A stretch of 64,000 bases of DNA. Origin: Sphingomonas piscis (GTDB lineage: Bacteria; Pseudomonadota; Alphaproteobacteria; Sphingomonadales; Sphingomonadaceae). The notes under the pieces were generated by a model, which searched no databases, was not told where the DNA came from, and saw only the letters and a program-made list of their open reading frames with translations. Positions 58,524 through 64,000 of this stretch are shown piece by piece (within the stretch, counting starts at the first letter, position 1; the number at the start of each line of letters is the position of its first letter). Location of the stretch: the NCBI RefSeq assembly GCF_011300455.1, contig NZ_CP049869.1:186001-250000 (forward strand). Direction: 5' to 3'. The position numbers and the translations under genes are program-made.

Positions 58524-59374
58524 TCAGTTCTTGATTTTCCAGCCGCTGGCGAGAAGCCGATAGCAGATCGCGCAAAGCAGGATGTTCAGGACCAGCAGCC
58601 CCAATCCGCCCACCAGCAACGGCGAGTCGGCGACTCCCAGGAAGCCGGCGCGAAAGCCGGAGATCACGTAGAAGAATGGGTTGGCGTGGCTGATCGCGCG
58701 GAACGTCGGCGCGAGCTGCTCCACCGAGTAGAAGGTGCCGGACAGCAGCGACAAGGGCGTCACCACGAAATTGGTTACCGCTGCCGCATGGTCGAACTTC
58801 TCCGCCCAGATCGATGTCAGAACGCCGAGGAAGGACAGCAGCAGCGATCCCATCAACCCGAACCAGAAGACCAGCAGCGGATCGTGGACAGCGACCGACA
58901 CGCCCGGCCACAGCAGCATGGCGAACCAGACCGCAAAGCCGACCAGGAAGGCGCGCGTGACTGCAGCCCCCACCAGTCCCGCGATCAACTCGCCGGTCGA
59001 CAGCGGCGGCATCAGATAATCGACGATCGTCCCCTGGATCTTGCCGACCAGCAGCGAAAAGCTGGAATTGGCAAAGGCATTCTGGATCATCGCCATGACG
59101 ATCAGGCCTGGCGCAATGAAGTCGGCGAAGTGGATGCCCATCACTTGCCGCCCCGATCCCCCAGCGCGACGGTGAAAATCGCAAGGTATAGCAGGGTCGT
59201 GATGGCCGGCGCCCATACCGTCTGGGTCTGGACCTTGAAGAACCGGCGGACCTCCTTGATATAAAGGGTCTTAAGGCCGCCCCAATTGACGCCGCTGAGA
59301 ATGGGATCGCCGGGTGCGCGTTGTACCCAGGCGCCTGTTGCACCTTCGGCCGGATCGTTGGGGTGGTCGTTCAC
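58524..59374 (-). pseudogene. ABC-2 type transporter permease, apparent frameshift
   Basis: The N-terminal frame from GTG at 59374 has LKTLYIKEVRRFFKVQTQTV and WAPAITTLLYLAIFTVALGDRG, then stops. The next frame continues as RQVMGIHFADFIAPGLIVMA, AMIQNAFANSSFSLL and GTIVDYLMPPLSTGELIAG, with five further membrane helices, ending LLASGWKIKN. Adding one G to the run at 59151-59154 (cccc on +) joins them into about 284 residues. This is the ABC-2 membrane subunit of an exporter. No ATPase gene is adjacent in the window. Confidence 0.82.
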
Positions 59375-59449
59375 GGCTCAATCGCCTATCGGCTGGCTCC
59401 GCCCGCTGCAAGCGGTGCTGGGCCGGCCCGAAAACGGAGAAGAATGTTC

Positions 59450-60133
59450 ATGTCCTGGACCGACGAGCGCATCGAGCGACTGAAGAAGATGTGGTCCGAT
59501 GGCGCAACCGCAAGCCAGATCGCCGACGAGCTTGGCGGCGTCAGCCGTAATGCCGTGATCGGCAAGGCGCACCGCCTCGGCCTCGACGCGCGTCCCTCCC
59601 CCGTGAAACCGGGTGAGGAAAAAGAGAAGAAGCCCGCAGCCGCCGCAGCACCTGCCGCTCCCAAGGCCGAACCCAAGCCCGCACCTGCGGCACCGGTCGT
59701 AGAGGCACAGCCCGAGCCTGCGCCGCAGCGGCCACAGCCGGCCCCCGCGGCAGCCGCACCCGCAGCAGCTTCGCCCGCTCCCGCCACCGAGACGGTCGTC
59801 CAATATCGCTCCGTCGGACCCGGCGGCTTTATTCGTCAGGGCCCGGGCGAACAGCAGGCGCCGATCCCGCCCGCGCCGCCGCGGCGACTGGTTCCGGCCA
59901 AGCCGAGCCCGGAGATTGCGGACAAGACCAGCCTGCTCGACCTCAACGACCGCATCTGCAAATGGCCGATGGGTCACCCGGGCGAGCCGGATTTCCATTT
60001 CTGCGGCCAGGCCGCGAACCCCGGCTTCCCCTACTGCGTGCAGCATTGCGGCGTCGCCTATCAGGCGCAGCTGCCGCGCCGTGACCGGCGCCCGCCGCCG
60101 CCGCTGCCCTTTGGTGGGCCGCGTATCCGCTAA
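59450..60133 (+). CDS. gcrA: Cell cycle regulator GcrA
   Basis: 227 residues. N-terminal MSWTDERIERLKKMWSDG and SRNAVIGKAHRLGL form the GcrA DNA-binding domain; an Ala/Pro-rich linker (about 60-150) leads to the C-terminal LNDRICKWPMGHP and FCGQAANPGFPYCVQHCGVAY, which binds sigma-70 domain 2. GcrA activates genes with CcrM-methylated GANTC promoters in alphaproteobacteria. ATG at 59444, two codons upstream and 4 bases after GGAG, is an alternative start. Confidence 0.95.
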   Translation: MSWTDERIERLKKMWSDGATASQIADELGGVSRNAVIGKAHRLGLDARPSPVKPGEEKEKKPAAAAAPAAPKAEPKPAPAAPVVEAQPEPAPQRPQPAPAAAAPAAASPAPATETVVQYRSVGPGGFIRQGPGEQQAPIPPAPPRRLVPAKPSPEIADKTSLLDLNDRICKWPMGHPGEPDFHFCGQAANPGFPYCVQHCGVAYQAQLPRRDRRPPPPLPFGGPRIR

Positions 60134-60140
60134 GGTCGCC

Positions 60141-61172
60141 GTGAAGGCGGGACAGCTCTTTCGGTGGTGGCGCGCGCCCATCTGGGTCGCGGCGCTCGCC
60201 ACCGGGTCCAAGAGCTTCGTCGATAATCCCTTATTGGGCTCGAAACGGCTGAACGAGGCCGGGCTGCATCGCAGGCGCTTGGAGCTTGCGCACCGTCTGG
60301 CATGGGCGCGCCGCCGCCGGCTCGCGAACGCTGTCGAACCTTCCTGGCGGGAGCAGTTCGACCGCAACGGCTTCGTCGCCATCCCCAACTTCCTTCCGCC
60401 TCAAGATTTTCAACGCCTGAGGGATGCGCTGCTGGAACGCACCTGGCCGACCCGGGAACATCAGCAGGGCGACACCATCACACGTCGGGTGGCGATCGGG
60501 CCGGAGATGCTTGCCGCCGTCCCGGAGCTCGCCGCCTTGCTTCGTGACCCGCGCTGGAAGGGGCTGCTGTCCTATGTCGCAAGTACGTCCGGCGAGCCTC
60601 TCTATTACGTCCAAACCATCGCTGCAGGTGTCGCGGACGGCCCGCCCGACCCGCAGCTTCACCTTCATTCGGACACCTTCCATCCCTCGTTGAAGGCATG
60701 GCTATTCCTGACCGACGTACCGGAGGATGGGCGTCCCCTCACCTACGTTCCCGGTTCCCATCTCCTCACTCGAGAGCGCGCGGACTGGGAGCAGCGACGC
60801 AGCGCGGCGATTGGTAAGGCGGATCGCCTGTCGCAGCGGGGTTCGCTTCGGATTGCGCCGGAAGAGCTTGCCGAACTCGACCTTCCACCGCCAGTCTCGT
60901 TCGCAGTTCCAGCGAACACGTTGGTCGCTGCAGACACCTACGGCTTCCACGCCCGAGCGGACTCGGACCGGCCCACCTTGCGCGTAGAGATCTGGGCCTA
61001 CAGCCGCCGCACGCCCTTTCTTCCCTGGACAGGCCTGTCGCCGACATCCGTCGGCTCGATCGCGCTTCGCCGTGCCGAGTGGTACGGCAGGATCGTGGAC
61101 GCGCTGGACCGCCGCGGCTGGACCAAGCAACACTGGCGCAAGGCGGGCGCGCGCCGCCCGATCGATCCTTAA
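60141..61172 (+). CDS. Phytanoyl-CoA dioxygenase family (2OG/Fe(II)) protein
   Basis: 343 residues from GTG at 60141, seven bases after the gcrA stop with TAAGG upstream. Iron ligands are HLHSDTFHP (HxD) and GFHARAD, with the 2OG Arg in RPTLRVEIW. Also AWLFLTDVPEDGRPLTYVPGSH. The N-terminus is basic. A biosynthetic or modification role is likely; substrate unknown. Probably co-transcribed with gcrA. Confidence 0.83.
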   Translation: MKAGQLFRWWRAPIWVAALATGSKSFVDNPLLGSKRLNEAGLHRRRLELAHRLAWARRRRLANAVEPSWREQFDRNGFVAIPNFLPPQDFQRLRDALLERTWPTREHQQGDTITRRVAIGPEMLAAVPELAALLRDPRWKGLLSYVASTSGEPLYYVQTIAAGVADGPPDPQLHLHSDTFHPSLKAWLFLTDVPEDGRPLTYVPGSHLLTRERADWEQRRSAAIGKADRLSQRGSLRIAPEELAELDLPPPVSFAVPANTLVAADTYGFHARADSDRPTLRVEIWAYSRRTPFLPWTGLSPTSVGSIALRRAEWYGRIVDALDRRGWTKQHWRKAGARRPIDP

Positions 61173-61205
61173 AAAAAGGGCTCCTGAGCGACAGCCCCGA
61201 AGCCC
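61168..61205 (-). terminator. Rho-independent terminator of hsp20
   Basis: Minus strand GGGCT...AGCCC arms around a CTTCGGGGCTGTCGCTCAGG loop region, followed by TTTTTTT. It lies downstream of hsp20 and next to the convergent dioxygenase stop. Confidence 0.7.
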
Positions 61206-61226
61206 TGTTTAGCTAGCCTCGCTCGC

Positions 61227-61736
61227 TTAGGCGTGCTGGGCCTCGGCCTCCAGCGTCTGTCGCGATGCGGGCTGGTCGCCGCCGATCGCCGGGCGATCCT
61301 CGCCTTGGCTGCCGTTGATGCTGATCTTCCGCGGCTTCATCGCCTCGGGGATCTCGCGTACCAGCTGAACCGACAACAGGCCGTCCTTCAGGTCGGCGCC
61401 GCGCACCTGCACATGGTCGGCAAGCGCAAAGCGGCGCTCGAACGAGCGGGTCGCAATGCCGCGGTAGACATAGTCGCCGGACTTCTCTTCCGGCTCGTCC
61501 GCCTTGCGGCCGCTGACGATCAGCACGTTCTGATGGGCGGTGATGTCGATTTCCTCCGGCTTGAAGCCGGCCACGGCGAGATCGATGCGATACTCATTGT
61601 CGCCGGCCCGGATGAGGTCGAACGGCGGATAATTCTCGCCATTCTGCCCAAGCGCGCTGTTCTCCAATAAGTCGAACAGCCGGTCGAAGCCGACGGTGGA
61701 GCGCCGATAAGGCGCGAAATCAAAAGCGCTACGCAT
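61227..61736 (-). CDS. hsp20: Small heat-shock protein (Hsp20/IbpA family)
   Basis: 169 residues from ATG at 61736 (MRSAFDFAPYRRSTVGFDRL), the typical IbpA-type start, with AGGAGGA upstream. The alpha-crystallin domain spans about 35-130 (YPPFDLIRAGDNEYRIDLAVAG split over positions 36-58; FERRFALADHV; ADLKDGLLSVQL); the C-terminal IxI-like motif is KISIN. An ATP-independent holdase for unfolded proteins. It is controlled by a sigma-32-type promoter and a ROSE-like thermometer just upstream. Confidence 0.95.
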   Translation of the reverse strand: MRSAFDFAPYRRSTVGFDRLFDLLENSALGQNGENYPPFDLIRAGDNEYRIDLAVAGFKPEEIDITAHQNVLIVSGRKADEPEEKSGDYVYRGIATRSFERRFALADHVQVRGADLKDGLLSVQLVREIPEAMKPRKISINGSQGEDRPAIGGDQPASRQTLEAEAQHA

Positions 61737-61826
61737 GTTCCAAGTCCTCCTATGAAGCGACGTTGGCGGAGCGAGCAGCACAAGGCTCTCATCGCCCCGT
61801 CACCGGACCCGCAATGGCATCCGGCA
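61737..61826 (-). promoter_or_regulatory. ROSE-like RNA thermometer in the hsp20 5' UTR
   Basis: The last hairpin (61744-61761) reads, on the minus strand, GTCGCTTCATAGGAGGAC. GTC and CTTC pair with GAGGAC with a bulged G, hiding the Shine-Dalgarno AGGAGG. The UCGCU sequence facing the SD with an unpaired G is the ROSE signature. The leader is about 90 nt, the size expected. Confidence 0.75.
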
Positions 61827-61832
61827 GCGGGG

Positions 61833-61860
61833 AATTGGGGAGTAATCTCCCCTTTTCAAG
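61833..61860 (-). promoter_or_regulatory. Sigma-32 (RpoH) type promoter of hsp20
   Basis: Minus strand: CTTGAAA (61854-61860), 13-bp spacer, CCCCAATT (61833-61840). This is close to the heat-shock consensus CTTGAAA-N(11-16)-CCCCATNT and correctly placed about 100 bp before the hsp20 start. Confidence 0.85.
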
Positions 61861-61899
61861 AGGCTGCACGCGCCCGAAAGTCGCTGCTATCCTGAGTGG

Positions 61900-62433
61900 A
61901 TGCACCGCCTGTTTGTCGCCATTCGCCCGCCCGAGCACATCCGCGATCTGCTGATCGACGCGATGGACGACACTCCCGAACTGCGCTGGGTGCCCGACGA
62001 CAATCTCCACCTCACCCTCCGTTTCATCGGTGAGGTCGAGCGCCCTATCGCGGAAGATATTGCCGCCGCTCTCGGGAACATTCGATTACCGGATTTCGAA
62101 CTTCGCCTTGCAGGCGTCGGACAATTTGCCCGGCGCAACGGTGGCGCGTTGTGGGCCGCCGTCGAGCCGCGGGAGCAGGTCGCCGCGCTTGCCGCCAAGG
62201 TCGATCGCGCTTGCGTGGCGACCGGGCTTGAACCGGAACACCGCGCCTTCCATCCGCATATCACCCTTGCCGGCTACAATCGTGGCGCTCCGCAGGCGGT
62301 CACCGCCTTCCTCGAGCGCAACCGCGCCCTCGCGTCCGCGGCATTCGCGGTGAACAGCTTCACCCTCTATGAAAGCCGTCTTTCCCGTCACGGCGCGTTG
62401 TACGAGCCGATCGCGGATTATACGTTAGGCTAA
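61900..62433 (+). CDS. thpR: RNA 2',3'-cyclic phosphodiesterase
   Basis: 177 residues, 2H phosphoesterase fold. The two catalytic HxTx motifs are NLHLTLRFIG and FHPHITLAGY. It opens MHRLFVAIRPPEHI, the ThpR/LigT start. It hydrolyses 2',3'-cyclic ends of RNA. Divergent from hsp20. Confidence 0.93.
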   Translation: MHRLFVAIRPPEHIRDLLIDAMDDTPELRWVPDDNLHLTLRFIGEVERPIAEDIAAALGNIRLPDFELRLAGVGQFARRNGGALWAAVEPREQVAALAAKVDRACVATGLEPEHRAFHPHITLAGYNRGAPQAVTAFLERNRALASAAFAVNSFTLYESRLSRHGALYEPIADYTLG

Positions 62434-62479
62434 GGCAGCCAACGCCCCTCGAAGCCGTGCCGCACCTCCCGTGCGTCAG

Positions 62480-63520
62480 TCACTGGCACGTTTCTTTAGC
62501 TCCGAACGACAGGCTGACGGCCAAAGCGTTCGGCTGACAGCGCCGGAGTTGAAAACGAACCTTGCGTGCGCGGAAGTCGAGGGACACGCGGCTGAACCGT
62601 TCCAATATGTCCGTGCCGAGGAGCATCGCGGGTTGGTTCGCAAGATTGAAGACCTCGAACGGCGGCAGGTCGGCAAAGGCAACCGGCACATCTCGGATGG
62701 TAAGCCTTCCGATCTGAAGTTCCGGAATCCAGGCGACATCTAATTCGACCGACTTGCCGGTCACCCCCGTCGCCGTCACCTTTTCGAATTGCTGGCGGCG
62801 CCGGACGAGCTGTTCCCGAAGGAGCATATTCCCCACCGTCAGTTCGGCACCCGTGTCGATCACTGCATCGAGCGGCAGCTTGCCCGCTTTCACCTGCGTC
62901 AAGATCAATTGCCCGCGGCGTCGCTTTGCAACGACGACGATTTCTCCCGGAAGCGGCTTGGGCGCTTTCGCGGCGCTCTCGACTTTGACCAGCCGGCGGT
63001 CGAAATCCAGCATCAGGCGTTGGTTCACCAACGCATCGATGCCGATCAGGCCGTGGGCCCCGATATCGTCCTCCTTGAGCACCGGAAGATGCAGGCCGCG
63101 CATCGTATTGGATCCCAAAGCAAGCCGGTCGACTTTGACGCGATCGACGGTGTCCCGGTCCGTCATCCCGTTCAGGACGACCGGCCGGCCAGGAGGGAGG
63201 TTCAGGTTGCGAGCGATGCCGACGCCCAAAACCGACGTATCCGCACCGCTGTCGACGATGAACTGATACGGGCCGGACCCATTGACGCGCACGGCGACGC
63301 TTAGCCGTGTGTCGATTTTGCGCGCTTTGATATCTTCTCCCTCGATCGCCAACGTCTCATCGACATATGCCCGAGGAAGAGGTGTCATTGCGGTCGGTCC
63401 GGGCGCCGCAGTGCTGGCCTTGCCGCCAGCCATCGTTGTCGCTTCGCTCTGCGCCCCGACGCTGAAAATCACCACACATGCCAGAGGGGCGAGGATCGGT
63501 AACCGACAGGACCTGCTCAT
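62480..63520 (-). CDS. Two-domain retropepsin-like aspartic protease, secreted
   Basis: 346 residues from ATG at 63520, which overlaps the upstream stop as ATGA. A signal peptide (LPILAPLACVVIFSVGAQ) is followed by two retropepsin-like domains, one with FIVDSGADTSVLG (about residue 90) and one with AVIDTGAELTVGN (about 210); each has its own DSGA/DTGA catalytic Asp motif and LIGIDAL / LLGTDIL segments. Two half-domains in one chain could form a self-contained active site. Substrate unknown. Confidence 0.82.
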   Translation of the reverse strand: MSRSCRLPILAPLACVVIFSVGAQSEATTMAGGKASTAAPGPTAMTPLPRAYVDETLAIEGEDIKARKIDTRLSVAVRVNGSGPYQFIVDSGADTSVLGVGIARNLNLPPGRPVVLNGMTDRDTVDRVKVDRLALGSNTMRGLHLPVLKEDDIGAHGLIGIDALVNQRLMLDFDRRLVKVESAAKAPKPLPGEIVVVAKRRRGQLILTQVKAGKLPLDAVIDTGAELTVGNMLLREQLVRRRQQFEKVTATGVTGKSVELDVAWIPELQIGRLTIRDVPVAFADLPPFEVFNLANQPAMLLGTDILERFSRVSLDFRARKVRFQLRRCQPNALAVSLSFGAKETCQ

Positions 63521-64000
63521 CGATCGAGATGCTCTGACGTTGACATTGGAATGCATGAACGAAGCAGCCATGCTGCTCCTGCGATCGACAGCGCCGCGGC
63601 CAGCATGGTCCACTCGACGCGGCTTCCCGGCGCCGCCGCTACGCGGGGAGCGTGCAGGAGGATAACGAAGGAAGCGCACATCGCGGCAAGCAACATGGCG
63701 GCCAGGCGGGCGAATCTGCCGATCAACATCGCAATCCCCGCAGCAATGTGGGCAGCGCCGGTGAAGTAGGCGCAGAAAAGCTTACCGGGAATCCACGACG
63801 GCACCATGGACGCGGTAAAGTCGGCATACACGAAGTGCGAAAGTCCGAAGATGATTGCACAGGCGCCGAACACGGGCGGAAGAACTGTCGCGTAGCGCGA
63901 ACCCTTGGCGGCGATCACGGCCGCAAACCCGCCCACTGAGAGGGCCCCGATCTCGGCTACTCCGAGCAGGCTCGCGACGCTCGGATTGGCAACCGTGTTC
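63517..64000 (-). CDS. DoxX-like membrane protein (5' end outside window)
   Basis: About 160 residues are visible and the frame stays open to the window end, so the start is beyond 64000. Four to five hydrophobic helices (ACAIIFGLSHFVYADF, YFTGAAHIAAGIAMLIG, LAAMLLAAMCASFVILLHA, LAAALSIAGAAWLL). The GLSHF...SWIPG and AAHIAAGIAMLI pattern is DoxX-like. Translationally coupled to the retropepsin-like gene. Confidence 0.75.
   Translation of the reverse strand, partial: NTVANPSVASLLGVAEIGALSVGGFAAVIAAKGSRYATVLPPVFGACAIIFGLSHFVYADFTASMVPSWIPGKLFCAYFTGAAHIAAGIAMLIGRFARLAAMLLAAMCASFVILLHAPRVAAAPGSRVEWTMLAAALSIAGAAWLLRSCIPMSTSEHLDR

Noticed and set aside
1..64000. Mobile elements, tRNA/att sites, CRISPR arrays, phage genes
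   Set aside because: No transposase, integrase or phage protein was recognised, and no tRNA cloverleaf or terminal inverted repeat pair was seen on reading both strands; a tRNAscan-SE run would be the decisive check for tRNAs.

Overview
The window is about 65% G+C and comes from an alphaproteobacterium, most likely order Sphingomonadales. The evidence is a gcrA cell-cycle regulator, a tad/cpa pilus locus, long-form hisG without hisZ, TonB-dependent receptors, a bc1 complex (petABC), a tandem glycine riboswitch on gcvT, and a RpoH promoter with a ROSE-like thermometer on hsp20. I see no phage, insertion sequence, CRISPR array, rRNA or tRNA. It reads as ordinary, densely packed chromosome with many ATGA/GTGA start-stop overlaps.

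Layout: (1) 1-808, 3' end of a TonB-dependent receptor. (2) 0.9-8.4 kb, a complete histidine pathway: hisN on + facing a minus-strand operon hisG-hisD-hisCB(fused)-hisH-hisA-hisF-hisIE, headed by a His-rich leader peptide and attenuator. (3) 8.5-15.9 kb, two adjacent hybrid histidine kinases; the first-transcribed has 1789 residues and seven 276-bp HAMP repeats. (4) 16.2-17.3 kb, two PilZ genes. (5) 17.3-23.5 kb, glycine cleavage operon (gcvT-gcvH-methyltransferase-gcvPA-gcvPB-DUF938) behind a tandem glycine riboswitch. (6) 23.6-28.1 kb, a haloperoxidase-like protein, a lipoprotein, ispH, rnhA and an FAD oxidoreductase. (7) 28.1-35.5 kb, tad/cpa pilus genes cpaA-B-C-D-E-tadB-tadC, with no cpaF. 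(8) 35.5-46 kb, glyQS, two TraB/GumN proteins, rplY-pth, a TonB receptor, an oxygenase and ychF. (9) 46-53 kb, PAP2 phosphatase, petABC, trmL-hemF and lipB. (10) 53-58.4 kb, small lipoproteins, queC-queE, a possible sRNA, hslO and argD. (11) 58.5-64 kb, ABC-2 permease, gcrA, a dioxygenase, hsp20, thpR, a two-domain retropepsin-like protein and a DoxX-like membrane protein running off the end.

The regulatory RNA is the most informative content: the his leader has mutually exclusive 1:2, 2:3 and 3:4 stems readable by eye, and hsp20 combines a consensus-like sigma-32 promoter with a hairpin that masks its ribosome-binding site.

Caution on quality: six genes (a PilZ gene, a lipoprotein, a TraB paralogue, pth, lipB and an ABC-2 permease) are each broken by what looks like loss of one G/C in a short G/C run. 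pth is normally essential, so these are probably sequencing or assembly indels rather than real pseudogenes.
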